From assembly GCF_954871325.1 (NCBI RefSeq), contig NC_088776.1, positions 44,596,569-44,660,568 of the forward strand: 64,000 nt of DNA. Reading direction: 5' to 3'. The stretch is from Gordionus sp. m RMFG-2023. Taxonomy: Eukaryota; Nematomorpha; Gordioida; Chordodea; Parachordodidae. The notes beneath the pieces are model-generated. The model made no database searches. It was given only the letters and a program-made list of their open reading frames with translations, and was not told where the DNA came from. The position numbers were made by a program, and so were the translations under genes. Shown here in pieces: positions 46,001-58,239 of this stretch (positions within the stretch are counted from its first letter, which is position 1; each line of letters begins with the position of its first letter).

Positions 46001-48079
46001 ACCACCTACATTCAGCTTGTTTAATGTTTTTATGAAGAAATATTTAATAATTTATGCTCATAGAAACAACTATTTTTTAAATATAATAATAACCATTTTG
46101 TATGATATTTAATTATTTATTGTTAACCTATCTTTTTAAAATAAATATCTAATTAAAAATTTACAGGTACTATTTAAAAATAACATTTATACAATATTAA
46201 GATATATAAGATGTTAACGGGATTTAAAAAAAATAAACTTAAGGCTTCGCCTCCCCCCCCCTTCCCCAAGCCTTCTGCCAATTGAACAAATCATGTCGGA
46301 AACTATTGTAGAAAAATAAAAGTTGTTTAGGTTATGGTATTGATTTTCTGCCCCCAGTGAGGAGTTGTAAGTAAATGACATCAGACGGTCTACACAGGTG
46401 CAGTACAAAGCGATGGTTATATCTTGGTTCCAAGAGATTTGGGTCTAGTTTGGTTGTCCGGACTCGAAAAATTATTCACCACTCAACGTTCTATTGATGT
46501 TGCCTTTTAAAAAGCTACAATGTAGGGGGTAGTGGCCTAGACCTTCGATATGGGTTTTACAGAGATTATCGTTGGTGTAACAATTTTGCAACCTAATCGA
46601 CAACAACAATGATTAGAAATTCTTCATTGGTAAATAATAGTAGGAGGTTAGAGCTATGTATGTTTCAATCTATTTATACAGCAGTTGGGGTGTATGTTAA
46701 TTGTCGTTTGCATTGTTGGAATCAGTTGTGAATAATTCACATGGATATTTGGTTTTCTGTTTCACTGATTTTATTCTGCAACGGGGTTAGTAGTGAAAAG
46801 AATAGAAATATTTAAGCTTAAAGAGCAAAAGGTGAGTCTTATAAAAAGAATTTAGAAAACATACTTTAGCGGCTACAAGTTGTCACTTTTTTATGGGCAA
46901 AAATTGATATGCTTAAAATGGCCACTTTAGATAGATAGAGAATGAGCTATTTTTATCGGAAAAAGCTTAATATGGTCTTTTTGGATAGGTAACCCCAAAA
47001 AGCAGCAGTGCAATTTTGTATCCACAAAAGATTCCAATAATCCCTGTGAAGTTGTCATTTTGCAAAAAGGTCCATTTCAGGCGATAGTGATCCTAATATT
47101 CATATGAAAATAGTTAATTTAATTTGAAATTTTTAAATAGAGTGTGAATAATGCACTTAAATTCATATTTTCTTCCCAGTCATTTAGTTTTGATGACATT
47201 AAAATAGATGTAATTTTCAAAGGCTTATGTAAGTATGCATTTGTATAAGGAACTGGGGAATTAGTGAACGCATTTATGATAACTTAACTTTCTGCAAGTG
47301 AAAAAAAGAATAGGAGCATAAACATCCCATAAAATGTTGATTGAGAGCTGGAATCCCTGAGATTATAGGAAAGAAAAATAGGTGCTTTAAGAGAATATTC
47401 AACACTCTAAATTTCAAACTAATCAGCATATTAAGGGGCTGAACGAATATGCAAACGAAATATAGGTATTTAGTATAGATTTCATAAATAGTTTTTTAGC
47501 TAAATATTATGAAAATTATAGAAAAAGATAGTTCTCTATTTGATAGATTAAAAATAGGCATACCTATGTGTTTTTTGAAGAGAAAAATTGTTTAATGAAA
47601 GCACGAAAAATTTGGATTTTTATAGAAAATGTAATTAATTTTTTATTATTTAATATATTCAAGATTCTACCATTTTTATTATTTAATATATTCAAGATTC
47701 TACCGAACACCAATTTTCCTAATAATATAATATCAGCTCAACTTTTTCCTTCAGATTTATTAAATATAATTTCACGATAATGATGAATAATTATTGCCGT
47801 AAGGTATATTTTGTATTTTATCATAGGATCATTACCCCAAAATTTAATTATTTTATAACACAATTATATATATAAAAAAATTAGATTTTATTTGTATAAT
47901 ATGCTTAAAAATTTTATATAAAATTATTATAAAAATGAATACACCTTTAACTTATATCATCCAGAATATAAAAAGATTGATTAAGTAAAAAAATTATCCA
48001 AAATTTATAATATTAAGTTGTTCAAATATATTTAACTTTTGCATTTAATTGAATTTATAGATATATTAGGCGCAAGCCG
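46000..48079. other. Intergenic stretch between MFAP1 and the STELLO-like gene
   Basis: 46350-46800 is less AT-rich than the rest but yields no recognisable protein. A poly-C run lies at 46250-46261. At 47637-47705 a 33-bp unit (TTTTTATTATTTAATATATT plus CAAGATTCTACC) is tandemly duplicated. No upstream exon of the next gene was seen. Confidence 0.4.
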
Positions 48080-51000
48080 ATGATACTTGCGATCATAGGA
48101 GTTATATTTTTAATGAGTGTCTTATGTATGTATCATAAAATCGATTTCTTTTGCAATATCACCATATTGGATCATGTAGGTCACAAAAATAACTTTATAA
48201 TTGTTATTCTTAATTATTATAAAATCAAATCTAATTACAGGCATACAAAACTTGCAAAATACTTCGCCGCAATATACCATATCCTTCTATTCACTCCGAA
48301 ATAAATTATAATTATAACGATCAAATTGACGAATTTTATTGTTTTAAATATGAATTAACTTGTGACAAATGGATTGTATCAACTGAATTAGATCTCATAA
48401 AAAATTTCCTAATATTATACCAAATATTGAACTACGATTATGCTGAATTTACTTTGAAAGTTAAAAATCAACTTTGGAATCAAATTTTTGGGTGTCTTGT
48501 GATAATCGAAGAATATTCCAACTCTTTAAATGATTTAATCATTAATCTTGAAAAACCATATAAACATTTAGTTAATAATATGAGGAAAGAATTCAAGATA
48601 AAGTTTACTTTTAATAATCAGAATTTTTAAAAAAAATATGTCTTAAGTTGCGATAAGTCTCGTTATTTATCCAAAAATGTTCAGCAACACCTCAATTATG
48701 AAATTTTGAACCTATTTAACCAATCTATGTCAGAGTATGAAGGTGAATTTCAAAGGAATATTGGCTATTTATACGCTATTCAAGTTAAATATAATATTTT
48801 TCTTTTACTTCTTTATTTAAAATATTTATTTTATGATTTTTATGGACATTATCTAAAAATTATAAATCAATTGCATTATATAGATAATTTATTATCAATA
48901 ATTTAGAATGGCGCTAAATACATTATTGACTCATATGGATTTAGTGATATCTTTCAAAAAGTGCTGGAAAAAGAAGTTGATTCAACATTTAAATACTCAG
49001 GATTTTATGATGGCTTATTAATTCAAGAAAATAGATCTTGTAATATTTATAGAAATCATCATATCTTACAGATAATACCTATTATATTTATATTTTATTA
49101 CACTCTTTTTAAAATTTTCTATTTATCCATAAAACTTTTATATAAAATTATAATTTCAATGTCTTTATTGATAATTTACTTCATCGATAAGTAATCATTT
49201 TAGCCATTGCAAATTCAGATTTTATAAAATGTAAGTAAATAAAGAAATACTAAAAAATTTTTTTATCAAAAACGATTTATAATGAATTTAAAATTAAACT
49301 AGCGCCATCATAACCAATTTACAAGACTAATTATGTTTTTTTAAGGAACGGTTCTATCTTTTTCCTAAATTTAAGAAATTTTGTAAAACTTTCTTTTATA
49401 AGTATGTGGTGGGAGAGCCATTTGAACTAAACCTTTTTTTTAAATAACATAATTATTTTTTAAATGATATTTTAAGCTACCCATTATAACTACGTGTGTT
49501 TGGAAAATCCTCCTTTTGTGCAAATTATAAATACTTATTACCCTACTCCTCCAATATCCAATTTGTTTTTTAACGATTGGCGTCTAGCCTCATTTTCGAG
49601 TTACAAAGATATTTTCAATGTTCATCACCAAATTGTTATATATAGACACGATAGTTTTTGGATGCTATTAAAATTTCCTCGTGATTATAAAATAGTCAAT
49701 CCATTAATAACAATTTATTCCCATCTAGAGGATCCAAAAAATATAGTTGAAGATTCTTATTATTCATTTATCCTTTTGTACGATAAAACTCGAAGAAAGA
49801 ATAGTGAAATTAATACGGATATTATTTCAAAATATTATGATGATGATATCAATGAAACAAATCCGAGGTATATAAACCTCGGGTATTTTGTATCTTTACA
49901 TTGGACCTCTATAATACGTAGCTGCCCAGGTTTATTCAATATGAAATGTTTAATTGTGTTGCTGCCGTCATTAGAGAAACGTTTAGCCAACTATTCATAT
50001 TTGTATAATTCCTGGTTTAAAGATCTTACTATAGTATCAACCGATAAAAATTTTGATAAAATTATAACCACGCATAATAATGTGATGAGGAATCAATTTA
50101 TTGATGAATATGATTACAAATTTAAATATTATTTGAGCGGAACCTTATGTAAAGGGTTAGAGATTTCAAATATAAAAATACAAAATTATAATTTTTCTAA
50201 AAACGAAATACGGGAATCTTACAATAACACAAAATGTAAATTAAGGCACCTTTTAAATCGACAAAAAGTGGAAGAATTCTCCCGCGTAATTTTATTAGTC
50301 ACATTTAATTATCCTTATTATGATTTAATACCAACTATCCATTATTTATATAGTGATATATTTAGAAGTATATATTTTTGCGGTGAGGAAGCCAGTCAAT
50401 ATTCATTTAATAATTCCAATTCCATCTTGAATGAGGAATACGTTAATTTTATAACTGTGGAGGATACAAATAGAGGTTTTTATAGTTATGAGTGTATGAT
50501 CAAAGTCATGACAATCTTCAAGAATATAAATGAAAAGGATATTCCAGGATATTTTTACATAAGTGATGATATATTGTTAAATATTGCTATGTTAAATGAT
50601 TTTGACATCTCTCAAATGGCTTTTTTAGGCTTCAATCCATTTGAGCGCAAATCACAACCCATGATTAAAGACTTAATCGGTCTTATTAAGAGAAATAAAA
50701 TTGCCGATTTATCTTCGATGAAACGATGTTTAACTTTCAATTATAAAGGTAAATTAACTTGTCAAGATTCTTTAAATCTATTTATTGATCGTTTAAATCA
50801 AAATAGACAACGTTTATTGAAAACGCTAAATATTCTAAAAAGTGCCAATGATATGTACAAAATTATGCATTCAGTTAAAAGAAAAAACAATATAACTGTC
50901 AACTCTTTAAGCTATGGATATAATAAATTAATTGTCCCGAGAAAAGGTGAATTAAATCAGGTCCTACAAATTAAAAATAACTTACCAATATTATCATCCT

Positions 51001-51434
51001 GTTACGAAACATTAATCCATCGCACGCATAAACCAGGTAGAGTATTTTATGGCGAGGCGGATATATATTACATCCCGCATCGATTGTCTTCAAGTATATT
51101 GCCCATTTTAAAACTTTTTCGCTATCACAATGTAATGTTAGAAATAGGTGTAGCCACAGCTTTAAATTGTATCGATAGATCAGTAGTGCCGATTATTACT
51201 GCGAATGCCAATATTAAACTTTTAAAGGAGTCTTCGAATACTGATAAAGATTATATGACATACATTCATTATAATCATTTTTGGAACGAGAAAAGATCTG
51301 ACGTAACTGCTCTAATTAATAATTTGAACAAATCTTTATACATGCATCCTTTCAAAATTAAAAGTATCAGAAAGGCTTATAATTTTAATGACATAACTGT
51401 TTGCCAAATCTTGCAAAGATCTATCAAAATATAA
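48080..51434 (+). CDS. STELLO-like (DUF288) type II membrane glycosyltransferase
   Basis: Proposed exons: 48080-48175, 48241-48602, 48648-48783, 48907-49039, 49477-51434 (894 residues; GT-AG and phases agree). Intron 2 is 45 nt; if it were not spliced, an in-frame TAA at 48628 would end the protein. The ATG opens a hydrophobic anchor (MILAIIGVIFLMSVLC), so a Golgi-type signal anchor is likely. Family marks: CDKWIVSTELDL, YLSKNVQQHLNYEILNLF, then EFQRNIGYLYAIQNGAKYII, which matches the STELLO hallmark (GYLFAIQHGAK). Later come HDSFWMLLKFP, SRVILLVTFNYPYYDLIPTI and PGYFYISDDILLN, where DD may be a metal site. The acidic cluster usual after AIQHGAK is weak here (DSYGFSD). Arabidopsis STELLOs act in Golgi cellulose-synthase assembly; the substrate here is unknown. 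Confidence 0.78.
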
Positions 51435-51499
51435 TAATAATTTTTTTTATTATTAATTAAAATATAAATATCATATTTTTAATTTTTAAAAAATTAGAT

Positions 51500-52031
51500 A
51501 ACTCAAAGTGTCAAAAAATAGTTGCTTTTACCATTTTATTAATTTTTAATCATTTACTGAGAGAGATTTTTAAATTTGAAAAGTCTGATTTAACTGGAAA
51601 TGTATTTCAGCATAATTGACAATTTTGTGTATAACTTTTGAAGTATTTTTAGTTTATTTTAATTTATTTTTGTATCGGTTTTTCATATAAATTAAAAATA
51701 TACAAAAAGTTTAATATAAAAATTGCCTGGAATTTATAGGGTAGGTATTTTACATAAGCTGAAATAAATTTCCGGTCAAATTAGATCTTCCAAATAAATT
51801 TTTCCTAAAATGAACAAAAATAGAAATTCTCTCTAAAATTTGCAAAGAGCTAAATCTATCTGGTACCAAAAATATGATCCATATCTAAAAATATTTTTTA
51901 AAATTTTAGAGGTTTATTCAAAATTTTAAGAGGTTTGAGCCCCTCTTCCAGCGTCTAAATCGTAAGCTTGTGGTGGGGGGGGGGCGTTAGGAACAGTTTG
52001 CTTCCAAATTTTTTGAGGGAGATATTAAATT
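51500..52031. other. AT-rich 3' flank of the STELLO-like gene
   Basis: No gene seen. A G-run at about 51974-51984 looks like an isolated transposon end. Confidence 0.4.
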
Positions 52032-52424
52032 ATTAGATGCAGGCGCGTACGCAGGAATTTGGTATGGGGGGGGGGGGGGTAATAAAATTTTTTAAGAAAT
52101 ATTATTGTTTTTTAAAAATATCAAGCATAAATTTATTAGGACTAATAACTATTTCTAATACACAATTTAAATTAATGTGAATTATAAAAAAATTATATGT
52201 AAAGAATCACTTAAATGACCCAAAATAGAAATTTGAATTTTTTGAGCCTTTACACAAAAACTTTCTTAGGAATAATCGCATTTTGTATGTTATACATTTA
52301 CAATGTAAAATCCAATCTTCGTTGTGATTGAGCTAATTTTTTAATTATCTCATCCTTGCTTGTCGACGTCAAATGCCTATGAATATTCTAAAGATCCAAA
52401 CCTTTCAATCTGCTTTCAGATGTT

Positions 52425-52826
52425 GTACTTCTTGGTATGTTTTTCAGAGACCTGCAGGCCCAGCCCCCGGGCCGGACAGTATTTTATTTTTTTTTAATAT
52501 ACCCGGGCCGGGCCCAAAATTTTTAAAAAAAAACACCCAAGCTGGGCCTAAATTATTTTTAAAAAAACACCCGATCCGGACTGTATTTTTTAAAACAGCC
52601 TATATTTGAAATCGTTATTATTAGCTATAAAAATCAAAAATAAATATAATTTATTTTAAAAAAATCCGGTCCGGGCCTAAAAATTTTTTAAAAAAAGCCG
52701 AGTCGGGCCTAAATATTTTTTTAAAAAAAAGCCGGGCCGGGCCTGAATTTTTTTTAAAAAAAATACAGGCCGGGCCGTAAAAAATCTTTAAAAAAATCCG
52801 GGCCGTGCCCTGCAAATGGTACTTCT
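52425..52826. mobile_element. CCGGGCC-repeat element nested in the hAT element
   Basis: The element is 52433-52818, flanked by the perfect 8-bp repeat GTACTTCT (52425-52432, 52819-52826). It consists of tandem 30-40-bp units that alternate a CCGGGCCGGGCCTA core with an AT block (AAAATTTTTWAAAAAA). CCTGCAGGCCC near the left faces GGGCCGTGCCCTGCA near the right. Non-coding. The 8-bp duplication suggests hAT-type mobilisation. The element sits inside another hAT element, so it is the later arrival. Confidence 0.65.
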
Positions 52827-52829
52827 CCA

Positions 52830-53620
52830 GGCCTCTGTTATTCTTCTTAAAAAAGAGAATGTTCTCTCATTAGTTTACTAATGGGAAGAGTTTATAAACC
52901 CTTTTAATACATTGGGAATTTAATCTAAAATGTGTTTAAAATAATGTAGAGCATCCATAACATTTTTTGGGACTATATTAACCATAGTTAATCTTATAAA
53001 CATAGTTATTCAGCTAGTTAGGCATCATAAGCTACTTTAACATATACATAATAAATCTAACAAATATTTTTTTTTCTATCACCACCTGAAAAAGGTTGGG
53101 AAGGCTTTTGTGGAAGTTATTTGCAGATTAGTAAGTGCTTGCATGATGAATTAAAAATTCATTTATTTGGGTTATAAATGTATCTGATTTAAGATATACT
53201 CTTCTACTGATCCTATATTAATGTTTTAACGATGAGCTTGCCTTGCTACAATTCGAGGGAGACAAATATTAAACACGTATAGCTCTGCTTTTGACTCAAC
53301 AATAAAAATATAAAATTCTTCATCAACATTAGCCCTAATTTCCTTGAGTTCTGATAAAATGCTCTCCGCTCTTCTCATTTTCTTAATCAATTCAATGTCA
53401 TGTTTTTGAAAAGTAATACTTAAAATAGTTGTATAATTAAATAATACATTCTAATGAGAAATAAAATTTGGAATAAGCATTGTATCCAATAATTTTCTTA
53501 CTTCTGAGGAAATATTTCTTTCAGGCCATGTGATATTTCAGTAATAGCAAATAATTGGCTCTTCTAACTCCTTAAAAGCTGTTACTGCTTGATGGCAGAG
53601 ACTCTATCTCGTTGGACTTG
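52830..53620 (-). pseudogene. hAT transposase remnant, ZMYM/DUF4371 type
   Basis: The minus strand reads FQKHDIELIKKMRRAESILS then ELKEIRANVDEEFYIFIVES, VFNICLPRIVARQAHR and, after a stop, GSVEEYILNQIHL. This order (helical linker, PRxxxRQxxR, then xxEEYxR) is characteristic of the region before the dimerisation domain in ZMYM-like hAT transposases. Stops and shifts are frequent. Confidence 0.7.
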
Positions 53621-54319
53621 CAATTTCTTTTTCCCTGTTGGACAAGAAGTTTCAGAAATAATTATTATTTGACTAGAAATTTGAAAATGGATAAATATTA
53701 CGCCACTAAAAATTTGAAAATAATAAGTAAATATTACGCCGGAAAACTTAAAATCGAATTTAATTGATAAAATAACTTAGTAGAAAAATGTGATAATAAA
53801 TGTAATTAAATATATATTTAATATGAGATACGAATAAATATTAACAAATATAAATTAATATTAACAATAATATTTTTGAAAAATATATCCGGCATCTGCA
53901 TTTTTTGGCTTGGGGGGGGGGGGATTTGTCCCCCTGCCCCCCCCCCGCTGCGTACGCCAATGATTAGATAAAATAAGGGAAAATATATTGCTGTAAAAAA
54001 TTTATTTAATACGAATAGACTTATTGTACATACATAGATAACTAAACATTGCCTAAATCTATAAATTGCTGCATAGTAACCAGTATTTTGCTATGACTAT
54101 TAGGTGGGGCTCTTCCCCATAAATTTTTGGAGTCTTTAGGTCTATATAATGCAGGCCTTTCTTTTAATAGATTTTTATAAAAACAATTTTTCACTATTTT
54201 TATACATAAAAATTTTTTTTCTAAAAATTATGAATAATTAACTTTTACTAATTTTTCTTTCCCTTTCTAGATTGTCTTTAGTATAGTATTGATAATTTAA
54301 GATATTATTTGTAAAACTA

Positions 54320-55180
54320 GTAATTAATAGAATATTGACGCCAAAGGTGGAAAAGCTTTTTAGCAAAGTAAGTATAGACTTTGAGGGGAGTTTGCACCTA
54401 ACAAATTTTCTGTTATGTAGACGTTGTTCTCTGCCTCCCAGCCTAGAGCCTCTATTGCGACCTGGGTGAGAGCCTGTAAAATTATTAACGATTATTATAT
54501 ATATATATATATCTACTACTCGTTCATGAAAACTGAAAGATCAAAGGCAAAAGAGGAGTGAAGGGGGTGGAGTAGTAGTAACTTGCCTCCTTCAGAAGTT
54601 TATTATGGCATATCAGCTATTGCTCCCAGACAATACTTACCTCGTAAGAGCGTCATTGAAATTGAAGGGTGGTTAGAAAAGAGTAGAGTAAGATTATTTT
54701 TGTTAATTCTTATTTTGTTTTCATCGTTTTTTGCTAATTGTAGGAGGTATTATATATGTCATGGGGAGGGGGGGGGGTATTACCATTGGCCTAGGGGATA
54801 GAGGTGTAGACGACATTGGTGCTTTCTATTTTTTTTATCTAATACGTGTGGGATTAATTGTTATTTGTAACCTATTTGGTTTAGCAACATTATATTTTCA
54901 AGGAACCATTGTTTCTTTTACTTTATGTGTTTTATATTTTAATTTTGTTAGGGGGTATATGTATAATTTCGATAAGAGAAGGTTTAGGAAGCAAGTAATT
55001 ATCCCACAATTTATTCCTTCTCTTTAATTTAGGTGATAACCTGGTAGAATATGATGCATGTAAGTATAAGCTTTTTAACTATCTCCAATGCAAATCACAA
55101 TCACAGGAAATTGTTAATTTGGAAAATAGAAATTGCGCAAATTGTAATGTGTTAGATGAAAAATGACATGTCATTCTGAT
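54320..55180 (+). other. Possible multi-exon gene, not recognised
   Basis: Less AT-rich exon-like pieces lie between good splice signals: about 54330-54370 (before GTAAGTATAG), 54421-54465 (before GTGAGA), 54579-54690 (NLPPSEVYYGISAIAPRQYL then PRKSVIEIEGWLEKSR, before GTAAGA) and pieces from 54744 to 55170. One consistent phase joins exons 2 and 3 as SLEPLLRPG-NLPPSEVYYG. Beyond 54744 a membrane-like stretch is open (54731-55027), and the last piece at 55033 reads GDNLVEYDACKYKLFNYLQC. I could not find a start codon or close the phases across the whole region, so this may be a gene, a retained fragment or chance. Confidence 0.3.
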
Positions 55181-55199
55181 GGGTATTTCGATAAAATAA

Positions 55200-55400
55200 A
55201 ATGATTATAGAGGATTTCCAATATTAAATTTTCGGGCCTCGGGTCAAGCTGCCTCTTACATCTCGATTCGAGCCCGAAGAAAACGTATTAAATGTCCCCA
55301 CCCGACCCAAGATTCAGATCAGATTGGGTTTGGACAGTTCATGCGGGTCTATACTTATCACCTTAATTTAGCAACCGCTAATGTTTGTGCCCATGATACA
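55200..55400. mobile_element. GC-island TE fragment
   Basis: TTCGGGCCTCGGGTCAAGC and CCACCCGACCCAAGATTC are inverted GC-rich pieces like those in the short elements at 1.1 and 52.4 kb. The ends are not defined. Confidence 0.3.
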
Positions 55401-58120
55401 AGTGTACTTTATATCTTTTTGACATTCTTAATATGATATGATAAAAAATGTAAAAATCATTTTGACATTTTTTTTCTTCTGTATTTATTTTAGCTAAAAA
55501 TTTAATCATGAAAGGTATAATATTAATTATGAAAAATATCTAAAAAGTTTATCCCTATAAAAAAAATTAAAAAAAAAACAAATACTATTAATTTAAGTCA
55601 ATATGACTAAATACAGTTGGCTCGGCAAATTGCGCTGGTTATTCTTTCCATTGGTAAAACCAGTTCCTTGGATCGCCTGTAATTACTCATAGCCATTGCC
55701 CTATTGTTTTAAAAGGTTTAGAGCTTGAGGTCGAAATGAGCCACATGCGCCTGACTGACAACCATAATAAACAGAATGTTGTTTAGATAGCTGTTATTTT
55801 TATATGGGATTTTTGCATTAATTTTGTGGTTTTTCCTTTTTTTTACATTTTATACATATATTTTATTTTTTGATATTTCAAATTTACTGTTGTATTAGAT
55901 AACTATAATTTTATGATTTGTTATGCGTATTCATTCATATGAATAATTGTATTAAAATTAAAGTGAGTCAAACTTCCTAGAATTTATTGCGTTCTGCCAC
56001 AATGGTAGCTTTTAACTTCATTGGATGGTCGTTTTTTTCATAAAAAAATTATTAATTTGCTAAGTTTATTTCAATCCCTTTATTTGTAAGGAAAAATAGA
56101 ATCACTTTTCTTGTCCTTTATTTAAAATTTTATATCAGAGAGTAAAAATATTACTTAAATTTTCTAATTTTTCTCACATTTTATATGTAATAAAATATAT
56201 ACAATAAAAAATAGTTTCAATAAAAAATAATTTCAATAATATAAGATAAATAAAAAAAAACATGAATAATCTTTTTAATTATGCCAGTCAATAATGATGT
56301 CACTTACATTCTCCAATTATAATATACCTCAAAAATAATATTATTACTAAAATATGTTTTAAAATCTAGGCATCCATCACAACAAAAATAATCTTCATTA
56401 TATTTTATGGGATGAATAAAATATGTTATAGTCAACTGATCAACAATTTGGATTTTGGACTGTCATTTGTGACACAGTACAATCGTGACAAGTTGACTAA
56501 TAGGAGAGCAATTAAAAAAGATTTTTATTAGTCAAACCTTACAAAAATTAAGATTTATAAATAAGCGGAATTCGTCTTTGTTTTTGAGTAATGTTTTGAT
56601 TATTTTGCACATCGAATCTAGCATATTTTCAATTCGATTTTTGCCAAAAGATTTTAATTGAATCATTGACTGAATGCAAATGAGCTATTAATTCTTCATC
56701 CGATTACCTTTAAAAAATTATTCATATCCGAAAATCCTTCATTCCAAACATATTTTTCCTATTGCAATTGAGACATTTTAAATTAATTAATTCTCTTAAA
56801 AGAGAAGAAATTTTTTATTTAAAAAAAGAAGTGATAAAAATATAACGTAAATAATTTTTTCTTTTTTTATTTAAAAATAAACATTTTTTTATTTGCTTCC
56901 ATAACGCTCATTTTTTGAATGCTAAATTTCACAACATTCACATAATTTTTTCTTCATTTATTAAAAAATAAGGTATTTTATACATTTTCCAATTTTTATG
57001 ATGATTTTTTTCTTTTATTTATTTTAAAAAATAAATTTGCTTCCCTTAATAATATTCATTTTTTAACGTAGTTAAAATAATAGTAAATTTTTTAGTATAG
57101 TAAAGATAAAGTTAATTTTTTGATAAGATTATGGTTTGTGAGCTTACCATTGGATATGTTTTATTTATTTATCTGTCATATGTTTGGTTGAATTTTATTT
57201 ATTTATTTAATTATTTAAATATTTTTTTGTTGAATGATATTTTTTTTTATAGAAAATTATTTAGCCCTTTTTTGTAAAAAGATAAATTAAAATGAAAAGA
57301 AAGGACAGGATTAAATTTGAGTAAAGGGAAGGGCAAATGGGTCAAAAATCTTAATGGATTATAAGGATGCCATGCCGATTTGTAATTTAGATTCATTTGA
57401 TTCTGACTCAATAGTCATTAATATCTGTAACATTTTATGAGTTTTTGAAAGGATTGAGAGATTAAAATCGTTGTCAAATAAGAAAGGTTAAAATAACATG
57501 ATACTAAATCAGACTAATATCCTCGATTATATATATTTTTCTATAATATTCGTCAAATCAGAAAAGTTAGAACTAAAATGATACTAAATCTTTATTAAAT
57601 AATAAGTTAAAAATATAATCAAACTAATTTAATTAAAAAAAATTAAAATAATCAAAAATTAAAAATTATAATTAAGTTCGTAAAATCATCATCTCTCCTT
57701 ATACAAATATCCTCGAATATATATATACTTTTCTATAATTAATTTACATAATGTTTTACAAACAAACTGAAAAAAATCTTGAACTTTCTTTAATTTGAAT
57801 AATCATTCTTTTTTATTCCTCTTTCTTTAAATCATTTGCATTCGAAATTTAATTCTTTTTTCTTGAGTAGATTTGAATATCCTTCGGCTTTGTCATTTGG
57901 TTTAACAATTACAACAATATCATTATTTATTTATTTCTAATTACATATATTAAATATTTGACTCTTTATTTAAAATGTTTTTTTTTCAAATTTAGAATAT
58001 AAAAATGTAAAACAAAGTATATATTCTATATATTTGTAATAGGAAATGTTTGGATAATATCTTCTAAAATATTTTTAAAGAAATTCAAAAGATTTATATT
58101 TTCTATCTTCTTTAAATAAA
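55400..58120. other. AT-rich intergenic DNA, no gene seen
   Basis: Very AT-rich with no exon chain, RNA gene or defined element recognised. Confidence 0.5.
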
Positions 58121-58126
58121 TCTTCT

Positions 58127-58235
58127 ATAAACTGGGACCTCCCAGAATCAATATATTTTGTTTTGAGGTCGTGCCAAAGACGCTCTATGGACTGGGAATT
58201 TATGTTTCTATTAACGGGGTCCACAAAAAAATATT
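58127..58235 (-). pseudogene. Possible transposase-like fragment (DDE type)
   Basis: The minus strand reads VDPVNRNINSQSIERLWHDL then KTKYIDSGRSQFIE. The form DP...(H/N)xQxIERLWxDLK resembles the region around the final catalytic Glu in several DDE transposase families seen in invertebrates. It is a 35-residue island with no flanking support. Confidence 0.35.
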
Positions 58236-58239
58236 TATT

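Larger units (their letters stand above)
52032..53970 (-). mobile_element. hAT element with G-run termini, decayed
   Basis: The element is 52040-53962, flanked by ATTAGATG (52032-52039) and ATTAGATA (53963-53970), an 8-bp duplication with one change. Ends are CAGGCGCGTACGCAGG and, inverted, CATTGGCGTACGCAGCGG, followed by G-runs at both ends. It contains a minus-strand hAT transposase remnant and a younger GC-rich element at 52433-52818. Confidence 0.75.

Noticed and set aside
54420-54800. ATP synthase subunit g
   Set aside because: SASQPRASIATW in one frame loosely recalls its N-terminal segment, but the next exon cannot be joined in that phase and later motifs are absent.
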